64,000 nt of DNA from Amyloporia xantha (Eukaryota > Basidiomycota > Agaricomycetes > Polyporales > Adustoporiaceae), in NCBI GenBank assembly GCA_036971615.1, contig JAYKKR010000005.1, forward strand, positions 1,116,001 through 1,180,000, in the 5' to 3' direction. Below the pieces are notes generated by a model, which saw nothing but the letters and a program-made list of their open reading frames with translations, was not told the DNA's origin and ran no database searches. Positions 23,977 through 35,194 of the stretch are shown here, piece by piece. The translations under genes and the position numbers were made by a program. How positions within the stretch are numbered: position 1 is the first letter of the stretch; the number at the start of each line of letters is the position of its first letter.

Positions 23977-25520
23977 TCACGCTTTCAAGTTTGCTTGAGC
24001 AGAAAGGTGACACACGAGATTAGATTGCAAGCTAGTGGTAGTCCGTGCAAGTGAGGTAAGAGGTATAAAGCAGAACGAGATAGCAACGACAGAGTCAAAG
24101 CGAGAGATGATTAGAAACGAAGGACGGATGACATAAGTGACGAAAGATAAGGAAAGACGTGTGGCCGAAAGGAGTACTCGCAAAATGAATGGTGTGGGCG
24201 AAAGCCCGTTGGGCTCCCGACGCGAGACCAAGAACCATGACCTATGGTAAGAAAACAAATCCCGGTGAGCAGCGATCGGGTGGGTGCCATCCAGGGTGTG
24301 GTGGGTGGGTAGGACAAAACCGTAGCCCGACTGCTGTCGAAACCAGATGAGAGGTCGATGGGACCAACGCCCGAGTCCGAAAGATAACTTGAAAAGCTGC
24401 ACAAAAGCGTTTAAGAAGGGGATGATGTTTGTTTCATTTTTTATTCTTTTTCCTTGCTTTTTTCCTATCCTTTTGTATGGATCGATTGAAGAGAGATAAG
24501 GGCAGGGAAACGGATCCGACTTGTGCCGGGAATCACACCCCCATGACCTGCGCACCTCCCTCCTCCTCGGAATCGAAATCTGAGGCTGGCCGAAGATAGG
24601 GATTTTCGACTGCTGGCTGACGAGAAGGCCTGCATCGACAGGGGAGTAGCTCCAAGGGTACCGTCTGGGAACAATTGTCTCTCCAACGTCCAACAGGATT
24701 GGTGAAAGAATCACGGAGGGTGGGCAGCGTTTCAGGGAGGAAGGGATATCCTAGAAACCACCGAAGTCGATCAAGCGGATGGAGGTGTGCCCATTGGCGA
24801 GGTACCACCAGGTATCCCATCTGACCATCCACGCCCTTCATCCAAAAATTCACCATTCTTTTTCCAGGACCCAACACCCCTGAACGCTTCCCCGAAACAC
24901 TGAACGCTTGGTTTTTGTGGAGATGAGCTCGATTTCCAAGCCTTCTTCAATGAGGGAGGGAGGCTCGCGATTGACCATCCATGTGGAGGGATCGCCTGAT
25001 GTTCCTTTGGCGATACGTCCAACACCACATCGAAAGAGTGAATTTGATTTGGGAGTCGAACGGGGGGTCTCTAAGGAGATACTGACTGTTGGATCGGAAA
25101 TTCTTCGTCGATGATGTGGACAAACTGGGTCAGGGTGGGCTCGGACACGAGAGTAAAGTGGGGGAGGAGGAGACGACATTCCAATGGTTGAAATTGATGT
25201 GGTGGTCAAAGTTGTAGGAGAGGAAAAGGAGGGAAAACAAAGCCTGGAGACGCTGTTGGGCGCCTGACACCTGGAGAAAATGCAAGACCTGGACCTGTTC
25301 AGGTACGCAAATAACGCAACTGATGTTACTGATGGAACAGAAGTCGAAAGCGTGATTCGGCTAGAAGAAAAAGCATTAGTACAAATGGGGTAAAAAGGAG
25401 GAATGAAAGTTGTCGGGGGACGGTGGGTGGGTGCTTAAACCAAAGGAAAGTCTGCTGAGAGGTAGCAGCGGTTACGGAGAAGGAGGCGCTAAGACTTAAG
25501 CGCCCCCCTGCCACTCATCC
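23977..25520. repeat. Strand-asymmetric (purine-rich plus strand) island, likely an inserted element remnant
   Basis: About 1.5 kb whose plus strand is markedly rich in A and G (runs such as GGAAAGGAGGGAAAAC) and whose minus strand is therefore C/T-rich. Because stop codons need purines, all three minus-strand frames stay open for long overlapping stretches (23977-24714, 24465-24686, 24533-24877, 24771-25028, 24850-25209), which explains these ORFs without a gene. I see no terminal repeats, target duplication or transposase/reverse-transcriptase motif. The text differs in composition from both flanks, so insertion of foreign or transposon-derived DNA is my inference. Confidence 0.4.
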
Positions 25521-26033
25521 ATAGACGTTGCTCTACGATGGCGCTCGTGCCTCGTGATATCTCAGAGCTGCAACTTTGAATCACGTTTCAATAAGCCGCG
25601 TGTGAAGACCAGCCCCTGCCACTACTCCGATATCCTAGTTACCCATTAATATTACACGACTCACTTGCGCGGCAGCTCGATTACGTGAGGAGTCATACGA
25701 ATCATCGAATCCTTACTCTGGTCGTTCACTATTGTATTCCACCGCAACATGTTAGGTGTTAGTCATCCACGAAGACGCATATCTTGGATGACGACTTCAT
25801 ATGACGTTGTCTGTCGTGTACGTCTATCTGATTTCCCGTCTAATTACATCTGACACACTATCGAAAACAAAGCCCTACAGCTCTGACATGATACTGATGT
25901 GAAGCAACTTTCCGATTGTGTGTATTAGACGCGTGGACACTGACAAAATGTTACTGAAGCGGTCTATAAACTACTACGATAATGACGTACAAGTAGCCAT
26001 CGTTCATGCCGCCCGCGAACCCGCTTCCCTGCC
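25521..26033. other. Intergenic; promoter side of F-box gene C
   Basis: No frame of note on either strand. No clear TATA box was seen upstream of 26034. Confidence 0.45.
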
Positions 26034-27991
26034 ATGCTCGATCATCTTCCCGACGACATCTTGTTCTTGATTGTACGCATATTCGGCCTGCAACAAACAA
26101 TTCCTCGTTGGTATCGATTTGTATTCGTACTGTCTTGTCTAAATCGTAGATTCCGTGCATTTGCACTCCCTCTTCTTGTTAAAACGATATACATTCCACG
26201 TCACGATCAGCTCATTCGCACTGTAGAGCGGGTCCGTCGACATTCTATGTGCGATGTCATGGACGTACGGTACGTGTGACTGTTAAGTCGTGTTTATTCG
26301 GCTTTCAATGACGCCTTTACAACACAGATCAGTTTCTATTGGACGCGAGAATAACGGCAACCGCTTCAACGCGAACCCAGAATTCTTACAAGATACACAT
26401 GTCGACGTCACCCTTCCCGGTCTGACAAGCTTTGCTAGCTATAGCGCAGTCTACACCCAAAGCGGTCTAACTGCTCTTCGTGGCTGCGTTGATTTACAGG
26501 AGCTGGATATATGTTGGGCCATGTCTTCCACGTTCCCTGATATTGCTCCGTGGCATTCGCTAAACACAATTCGATTGCGGCTGTGTCTGCCATCCCACGT
26601 CACCCTTCTTCCTCTACCCTCCGTCCCTCCCACTTACTCTTACGACATGGTCACGACCCTTTCTATACGAGACAAATTGTGGAGCCAATGGTGGGATGCC
26701 TGCACAGGTCGGATATTTTTCCCTAACCTGCAATGTTTCTCGCTTTCCGGTGCCAGTTCTCGACCGGACTGGACCTATGCATTCATTGACAGTCATCCCA
26801 CCTTACTTGAGGTCAACATATGTTTTCCACGCTCTTACCGGTTGGGGTTACCGGCCTTAATGAAACTTATTACGGGCACCGGGACTTGGAAAAGTTCCGT
26901 ATCTTCGCATACTCAAATCATACATAGAGACCATCTTCCGCAAACACTGGATAGGAAGAGCGGACGCGTGGTGCAATACGATGACCCGACGTATTGGCGA
27001 GGGTCGGGACACGACTTGTCCTATTCGTTTTGTCTTGCGAACGCGTTCGCATTTACACGATGCTCCCCCTCCTTTTCGCTCAAAGGACCGTTATGCCATT
27101 TACATCGAGACAAGCCGCTATTTGTCGGTACATCGCTTGCAATTGCGATACGCCGTCAACTGCAGTTGCCTCATCTCCCCCCCTCAACCGTTCTCGATTT
27201 TTTCCATCTCGCTGATCGCCTACCTAACATCACATGTCTTCGGGTTGCCATTGGAATCACACAAGACCAAGGCACGTTCGTCGACTTTATGGTAGGCTTT
27301 CTTACCCGATCGCGACGTCGTACATCTAACTGAAGTATCATAGGAGGATCTCGGTGAACTTTTGAGATCCTGGACGTCACTTCAGTCGTTGACGCTGAGT
27401 TGGGAATATCACCGTCAGTGGCGGTGGACAGAAAATGATCTTTCCGTCGGATGGTTGATTGACGATGTGGTCCCGCCGATCACTTTAGGACAGTACCCGA
27501 CAGACTTATACGACGACGACGACGAGGATGACGGGCACCCTCTTCGACGCAACCATCTCGTAGCTAGGACAATAACGCTGGGGCACTTACGAGACCATTT
27601 ATCCGAGGAGTATGTCGAAAGTACAGTGAGTGCAGTACAGACAGTGCTAGGAGATGAGATCGACTTGGAGGATGCGGCCGACGATCCCCACTTATTGATG
27701 CGAGCTTGGGAAACGCGCCACAACCCGACAGTTGCAGAGTCCGTGCGCTACATAGCCGACTGTTGTCCTACATTGGCAGAATTCGTATGGTATCCGATCA
27801 CCCCCTTCATAGTATCCGACGCTGTGCGGTGGTCATGGAAGATTACCCGCACGCCGGTAGATGGTACTGTTAATATGGTTATGGGGAAACTGACATATAT
27901 CGGCGCCTTAACGGGTCCCGCCGATCCCTTTGTTATGTTGGTTGGTGCGGAATTAGAAAGGCGGTCATTTTGTGATAGTACGTTGTTTTGA
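26034..27991 (+). CDS. F-box/LRR-like protein C
   Basis: The start MLDHLPDDILFLIV at 26034 is a textbook F-box opening. The F-box exon runs to a donor near 26270 (GTACGTGTG), and the main exon covers roughly 26290-27290, with leucine-patterned blocks (VDLQELDICW, WHSLNTIRLRL, FFPNLQCFSLS, TLLEVNICF, LPALMKLI). A further intron near 27290-27345 (donor GTAGGC, acceptor ATCATAG) leads to the last exon beginning EDLGELLRSW, with a long acidic run (seven or more Asp/Glu around 27520) and a final FVMLVGAELE block; the stop is at 27991. It is paralogous to the minus-strand gene at 16594-18591 in block order and domain layout. Presumably an SCF substrate adaptor; the target is unknown. Confidence 0.75.
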
Positions 27992-28397
27992 CACGAGTTC
28001 CTAATTTCACTATCACTATACGTGTTTTACTACTTGGTTGAAGACTTGATTTCCCGATTCAAACGAACGTTACCTACGTGATCCGAAATCATAGGTAACA
28101 AAGGGCGATGTCGAGTACGCTACCCGGATTATGTAGTAGTAAATTTAACATGCGCGGACGCAATTATCGTCCATACCTGTTTCTTACTCTTCTGGTGTGA
28201 GGTAAGACCGAACATGCGCGATGTACCGGTTAAGACTAGTTTATAAACAAGCTTCATGTATTTGGACTCGACTCATGGTTCACACGACACAATGCAAAAC
28301 GCGAAAGACAAAGACATTTTAATCAGACGACGGGAACGATAAATGAGAAACATGTTAACTGCCTAGATGATACGTAAAACTACACACTTGACGAAGC
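27992..28397. other. Convergent intergenic spacer
   Basis: It lies between the ends of two F-box genes that face each other. It is AT-rich, with no motif. Confidence 0.5.
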
Positions 28398-29605
28398 CTA
28401 CCGCCCATCGACTACTTCACGACCACTTTGAGAATACCTCGCTGCTAATGCCGGCATGTACTGCGAGATCTCATCGCTTTCCAACATACCATATCTATTA
28501 CTAGACCTGACGTCCCACACGGTCAACTCTACCTGTACGCACACCACACCAGACAGTCGGCTGTCCCCAAGGATCGCATCGATGGTACGCCAGCTGACTT
28601 CGGCTAATTGCCTTCGAGACATCAGTTCAAGGCGTATGTCGACATGTGAGATTTCGGTCGATGCCAGGGTCAACAGTGTCTCCGATATCCATATCAACGA
28701 CGTGAATTGGCTGCTCCCTTGTCGAAACATTAAGCATAGCGTGTGTAGTCCCGTGTTTCGACTAATGTCGATCGCGGGTATATGCAGGTCTGTAAAGTAG
28801 GCATTACTATGGATGCAAATTGAATGCGCCAACTTACCGGTGGACGGAAGCCATCGACCATTGTCAAGCGTTACGGACAGGTGCTCCAAAGACGCTTCCG
28901 TTGTTCGTAATAAAACGGATAGGTCCTCCACAGATTCTCGGTGCCACGTGAAGTGAATACATCGAATCGAACACGCGGTCCGGTTAATGCTCGCCCACCT
29001 AGCAACGACGTTCGGGAATGTACAACTGTCGCCTACCACCAGACGTTCAAGTTGTATAGGAAACTGGTCGTGTAACGCCGTGGTGACGTCATCCAAACGA
29101 GGCCACCTAGAGTGCGTTATTGTGATGCGTGTAATGACACGAAAACGGCCAGAAACTGTAGGAGCTCGCTCGTGCGCCAAAACGAACAGCCCGCAATCGA
29201 CAGTTCCGTTGCCGTGCTCGCGAACTGGGTGAGCAACGTCTCCTTAGCATATGGCGGCAGTGCACCCCATGTTAAGCCTTCTATTGCCAAAACCTTCACG
29301 TATTGCAAGGATCGCAAAAGTGTGCATGCAGCTATCAACACATCGTGTGCCAGACGCCGCGGCCCGCGACATGTGATATGAACCTCGCGGATGTAGTCGG
29401 CCAACGGTGACATATATATCTCCTTCAGCCGTCGTACCCGAGCTGTCGGCGATATAGCCAATATAGCGTGGATATGCGTCCTGCTACGATGCAACCAAGC
29501 ACGGCATGTGAGGGAGCATGCTACCATTGATGCGCGATCGCCGCCCGTCCCAACGTCGTCTATAATCTTGTCGATCAACTCTTGCGGTACGTGCGTACGT
29601 GCCAT
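28398..29605 (-). CDS. F-box protein D
   Basis: The start at 29605 (MARTHVPQELIDKIIDDVG) leads into a compact F-box ending with CSLTCRAWLHRSR. The body is built of leucine-patterned strands (LRSLQYVKVLAIEGL, LERLVVGDSC, SLEHLSVTL). Introns are seen near 29120-29180 and near 28795-28840 (GTAAGT...TTTACAG, inside the STGK region), and the frame closes at 28398 after a Ser/Arg-rich end. About 370 residues, apparently intact. The layout (short F-box, then irregular LRR-type solenoid) is the common Agaricomycete F-box type; its target is unknown. Confidence 0.7.
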
Positions 29606-31073
29606 TGCATGCAGAGAGTTGAGAGTAGTGTGGTTGAATACTGGTGTGTAGCTGATATGCCTAAGCAGTACAACTCCGCGTCAACATACAGGGAAAGTAA
29701 CAGTGTTGACAGACCAGAACTGTCACGGGTGCAGAGACAATTATCACAGAATAACGACGGCCGCAGAAACCTGGTTTCTGGAATAGGCGTGATTCTCAGT
29801 TCTTTCGATCCGCGAGTGCGTACACAAGAAGAATACGCCGTGTCGGAAACAACGCCGAAAGAGATATCACTCATGTTCACTTTTCCACCCAGCCTTTAAG
29901 ACAAATTCGGTGAAGTAGCGAAAGAAAAACACGCACCGTTGCTAAGTGTGGACGGATCGTGCTTGACCTTTACGCAGCCGTAAGCTGGCTTACACTATAC
30001 GGATGACGACGTAACCGTGTGCACTACCCATCCAACCTCGTCTCAGAGTATGCCCTACGAATCTGGCACCCTTAGATACGTGCCGTTACGCGCACTGGGT
30101 ATACCTGATGGCGGCCAACGTCTCACGACTACAGAGGTATTTTTATAACGCAATTCTTGCAACAGCTCAACCAGCGACTGATGCGACTGATTCGCGACAA
30201 ACGGAGACGACTGTGGCCTTTCCCAATAGCATATCCGTCGTCGAATTGCCAGATATAACAATCGCGACAGACCTATGTAAGCCAGAAGTATCTCAGCCAT
30301 ACCGGTCCATATAATGAATAAAAGATGACAGCGAGTCGTACCAATACGCGTAACAGTGTGCAGTAGATGGCCAGACGTCTTCCTAAGTATTGTTCTCTTG
30401 GAGCAGACATACTTACCCACCCCAAAATCATATGCAGGTAGATACAATACACACGTCCGCGAACCGATTAGGAAAAAGATAATCTCTATTCACAGACGGT
30501 AGGAGCCAAAGCACGTGACCGGTTCTCGAACAGCTTATGGCATCATGGGGCATTAGGACAACGACCAGTGATCATACCAGGCCGGCTCCGACCTCTCCAC
30601 GCCCTATGAAGAAGAACGGCCGCGTCGCTTCGTCGACCTAATTGTCAACTACGCGCGGGCGTCCGCGTTGCGACGTAAAACTGAAGTAGACGACCTCAAA
30701 GCACCCATACCGGAAGCAGTTATGAACAGTGCCTTCACGTACCTTACAGTTCGGCGTTCACCGCTGTGATGCCCAACTGCAACCTCTGCGATGAGCGATT
30801 GCCATTCATCTTCCTGCAGTACTGTGCGTAGTTCTCGATGGTTTATGTGACAATACGATGACAAACTCCACTCACGTACATTCCGTGTCATCCTCCATGG
30901 TTGGGGACGTGACATATACATGTATCGTTTGGTCATCGAGCCTCCTAATGACACATCACATGAACAGAACACGCGTTGGACGACATCTTGCCGTTAGCAT
31001 CTATCGCAAGTATGTTCCCGCTACTTCAATACGGATATATATACGACAGGCGGCGTCTCGTTGTGAACACAAC
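29606..31073. other. Intergenic with short unassigned frames
   Basis: Minus frames at 30055-30447 and 30649-30972 are open for over 100 codons each but show no motif and no splice partners. Nothing can be supported. The right end should carry the promoter of the HMG-box gene (a weak ATATATATAC at about 31037). Confidence 0.4.
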
Positions 31074-31710
31074 ATGACCGAACCTAGCAACTTCTCCTTC
31101 CAAATCTATCAGCGACGAACTGAGGTACGTCGCTCCGTTAATTTTATCGTGTACCGTCCGATTCCACACTGAACAGTTATTTCACAAGCTATGCGTCATC
31201 TCTGAGTTATCCGAACATTGTGCCGCGGACGTTGAGCGGTTCACGTTATTGGTATATCTGACGTTTCTTTGTGCGGGCTGGCGTTCACAGCATTATAGTA
31301 CCTGTGCATACATAGCGCAATAACTGATCATCAATCCGTCACAACCATACAACCAGTCCTTAGTCCCAGTACATCACACAAGGTCAAAAAACAGCCAGAT
31401 CCTCATAAACCGAAACGCCCGCCATCGACGTATCTCATGTTTCAAAATGATGTTCGTGCCGACCTCCGGAACAGGCACCCGAATATGCCACATGACGAGC
31501 TGCTGGGAATGATTGCAAAGCTATGGAACGAGATTCCGTGCGAGACGAGAAAGGTAAGCCCATCCTCGACTCCTCCTTTCCTTATAGTATTGCTAATTGT
31601 AACCATGACAGCAATACGAGCTACAATATCGAAAGGCGAAGCAACGATGGTTGCAGGCCAAACTTGATTATCATAATGGTAACCCGCGGTTTTCGGATCC
31701 AAAGCCATAA
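31074..31710 (+). CDS. Small HMG-box DNA-binding protein, 155 residues
   Basis: Four exons phase perfectly: 31074-31124, 31189-31251, 31299-31553 and 31612-31710 (51+63+255+99 nt), giving 155 residues. The start is MTEPSNFSF. A short helical N-terminal part (ISELSEHCAADVERF) is followed by a basic linker (KVKKQPDPHKPKRPP) and a single HMG box of the SOX/MATA type: it opens P-K-R-P-P-S-T-Y, continues FQNDVR and ELLGMIAKLWNEIP, and ends YRKAKQRWLQAK. HMG boxes bend DNA in the nucleus. The PKRPP-x-Y opening and the NEIP turn suggest the sequence-specific subgroup used by transcription factors. The box fills nearly the whole C-terminal half, with no activation domain visible. The gene stands alone between the F-box cluster and the GEN1-like gene. 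Confidence 0.85.
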
Positions 31711-33150
31711 CCGGGAGACCACACGGTACTACGCCGTCCCTCGGCACGATTGACGTCGAGATAATATATCACGTCAACCACATGACGTGACGTGCGCATT
31801 CGGGTTTACGACACAGCTAATATCGATGACATTTCAGGTCAGCAGGATGACGTTGCGATAGTAATCACGTCTATGTCATGATAAATCATGGTGAAATTCG
31901 TCCTCTTCCCGATAACGTTGCATCTGTAAGCTTGTACAATGACCAAAATATTCACAATGTATCGATTTCATGCCTTGGTTGTTATCTCCGCGAACCCTCT
32001 TATGACTAACGTAGCGCTACTCGGGGTGACTGCGAATGCCAATTCAATCCCGTGAACGGACACTATGATACTTATATTTATGGCAAGTATAATGGCTAGA
32101 CAGTGACCTGTTCCACGAAATTTAAGAGTAATGCGATCGCCAGAATTAGGGTGCGTTCTTTGAATCAATCGTTGATTAAGAACGGTGAAAATCGAAGTCA
32201 CTAGACGACTATACGTCACCCATGATGTGATATCTGCATGTTATAGCACGGTGAACTCCCCATTTTGTAGCTTTCACGGAGCGACGTATTCTAACGTGTA
32301 ACCGCGCCGATCTGTCGTCCACGTCGATCTGTAACAGATCAGTACAAGATATCGCTGAGTCAACCCAGCTCGTACGGACTATCATACATTATCCGGACGC
32401 AATATCACAATGTAACTTTACTTTATCGGTACGTCTCTCAATATTATTGCCTCGCACGGCAATCGCTACGTCCATTCGCCCAACGACACTGTACTATAGG
32501 CAGCGTTTAGGTTCGCCATGCGTACTTCCTTAAAGTTATGCACATCACAATTTGACGACGGGTACTTGCTCGAGATGTAGGTCTTATCTCATCCTGCACT
32601 GTGACCAATTATCAGTCATACATGCGTATAACTATTCGCGATCAATGTGGCAAATGCATCCTACTGCTTGTCATCGCGTCATTTACGCAACTTGCCTGTC
32701 TCAGTATAACAATATCGAGCAGGCTCTTTACTTTATTTAAATCTACTGTACGACAAAGACTTACAAACACTCCCGTATGCACGAAGCCATCACAGTGTAC
32801 AGATCGTTCACCTGCTATACTGCATTAGCGGTGCCCGTCGCGCACCACGACGGACTCACAACCCTGCTCCCTGAGGCCTGCAGTATCCACGCACGCCATG
32901 ATAATTCTCATCATTATGTAGACAATACATGAACAACACGCATCGATACAAATATGTATGCTGACTTCAGAAACAATATTTATTCGTATCGTATATCTCG
33001 TTATTATGCTCATTGCCCCATGACTTTGCTATAGCTGCAGACCACTATAACGTGCGATAGGTTACCCTACAGCAACTATTCAGTTTCAAGAACTCTTAAT
33101 ATCACGCAAATAGCATGCCGCGCACCATCATACGATTTCCGGGTTCTATC
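31711..33150. other. Convergent intergenic region, no gene seen
   Basis: AT-richer sequence with only short frames (all under 85 codons). No motif, repeat or RNA gene was recognised. Confidence 0.45.
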
Positions 33151-35194
33151 TCACGTTGCTCGTCTCGGCTTCAAATTACGCATTTTAACGATTCGCAAAC
33201 GTACCGCCTGGGCGCGTTCATATTCCTCCACAAGACGCGGCTCTGCTCGCTCGACCATACATGCCGGCAGCCACATGAGCGGGTTGTTGTGTGACTTGCT
33301 AACCGACTGTTTGGCTTTCCCACTGTTAAAAACATCAGCATGATCCGCCCCCCCCTCGTCTCCTGCGCTTGAAGCCCTATAAGCACTCTTCCCCCTCACA
33401 TCCGGCCCACAAAGTAAAATGAGGCATGCAGCATCTACTTCAGTTTTATATTCAAGTACGCCATCGCTAGCTGAAGACTTCCTCGAGGAGTGTATTTTGA
33501 TGAACAGCGACGCTGTAGGAGAGCTGTCGACTACAGCGGTGCTCGATCCTGCGCACCTGTCTGTCAGATTGACCTGTACGGACGAAAAGCGCAATGATCA
33601 TAGACCAGGGGACGCCAGATCCTCTTTGGTGAATAGCATTTACATTCGAACCACCGGCAGTAGGCAGCTGGTCACCACCCCGATTTCCTCGCTCCCTATC
33701 CAAGTGCAGAACGGCACATCTTAAGGCACGTAGCGCGACTACGGGCCATACGGTATTGCGGAGACGTTGCGCTACCACCGGTATGCGATCCCATCCGAAC
33801 TGTGAAAAGCATAATTGCGCAATCTCGTCCAGTCGAGGTTCTCGTGCCCAGTGCAACTCCAATTTGTCAGAGAGCGCTGACGATATAGACGTAGCGGACG
33901 TGATCGGATGGACATACTGGAGTACTACGTCGACATTGGGAAAGCTGTCGTTGACAGCATTCGCAATAGATGGGTATTTTCGGCCAATGTAGCCATGCGC
34001 GTCCGTTCGCAGTTCCGTGCGTAAATCTTCGCGCCACACGTGCAGAAACCGGGACAGATCTGCGCGTGGAACAGTGCGTGCGGCCTGAAGAAGAGTCTCA
34101 CCAAAACCACACCGCGCCAATCCGCGCGCGATGACCACACCGCAACCCTGTAATCCGGCGGTATGATAATCCCCACCGTGTAAAACAGCGATGAGTATGA
34201 GTCCTCCCCGGGTGAGCTGAACAGATGGATGGTGTAGCACATTGTAGGCTGTATATGTAGCAACGTGATTCTTGCTAACGCGTGCCCCTTCGAATTCACG
34301 CGAACGGGCGGATGTCCCGATACCATATACACTTGGACTAAAGAAATAAGGCGTGAATGAGAGTGGTAACAGGCAGAGGATAACATAACGGTCAGAGCAC
34401 ACGACATGCTGGTTCCGACCATACCGCAGCACACTTGTGAACACCCCAACGAGCTGCTAGGGTCTCGGAGGCGCAGGAAGGGTGCGGCTGGGGCAGCCGA
34501 CGAGCTGCTTGCATTACCGCGGTGAGTCTGTCGTATTCACACTGACAGCGTCACGCAAGACGACGGCAAATTATAACAATAACTCGCACGGTTACGATGC
34601 AGTACAATACTCACTTCCGTATGATCTTTACAGCACCAAAAAGTAGCGCATCGACATCATCAGTGATTACCGCATCTATGGTGCCGATACGGTTTAAATA
34701 AGCAAGTTCCGCTTCTGCTTCTCCCGGGGCCTGTCAAGTCATTTTAGACCAACGCGAGAAGGAAAACACGAGAGCGTACAGTGCGATAGTCAAATCCAAA
34801 TGCATCGAGAATCATACACATGCCACCAGTCAGACGATGGGGTTCCGCGCTAACTTGTTTGCCACGTTTCGTTCCAGGCCGATGTGGTCCATCGAAAACA
34901 AAGAGAGGAAGGAATGGTGCTCTCACTAGCTTCGCACATTTGAAAAATAATGTTCTTAGTTCCGCATTCTGCCCTCCTCGCCCACCGGCCGCGTGGTAAA
35001 ACCAAATGCTGGCATCTATACCGACTCGTAACCCACGCATTCCGTTCGGATTTCCTTCGAAGCCGTCAACGACAGCCAAATGTGTCAAAGACCGAATCTC
35101 TGCTGCAGGATTGAGAATCTGCCCGACGATAGTTAAGTTAATAACACGTCAGTCTTAGAAAAAGGCGTACATCCCATAAACCGGCGACCCCCAT
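33151..35194 (-). CDS. GEN1/Yen1-like XPG-family structure-specific nuclease
   Basis: This family resolves Holliday junctions and cuts flap or fork structures in the nucleus. The first exon, MGVAGLWD (start 35194), is joined through a GTACGC...GGGCAG intron to ILNPAAEIRSLTHLAVV. Metal-binding motifs are present in order: GIDASIWFYHAAGG (N-domain Asp), FVFDGPHRPGTKRGK, PGEAEAEL (Glu pair), ITDDVDALLFG and GGDYHTAGLQGCG (the helix-two-turn-helix DNA clamp). Introns lie after FGFDYRT and after KIIRK; one or two small exons between 34290 and 34610 are not resolved. The C-terminal part is less conserved: a frame change near 33470-33590 needs an intron, then the end LPACMVERAEP...RRAT closes at 33151. 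The catalytic residues are intact, so activity is likely. FEN1 and RAD2 are excluded by the GEN1-like linker, but with less than full certainty. Confidence 0.82.

Noticed and set aside
23977..25209. Several long overlapping minus-strand ORFs (up to 245 codons)
   Set aside because: The strand is C/T-rich, so stops are depleted in all three frames; no frame has a motif and they overlap each other heavily.
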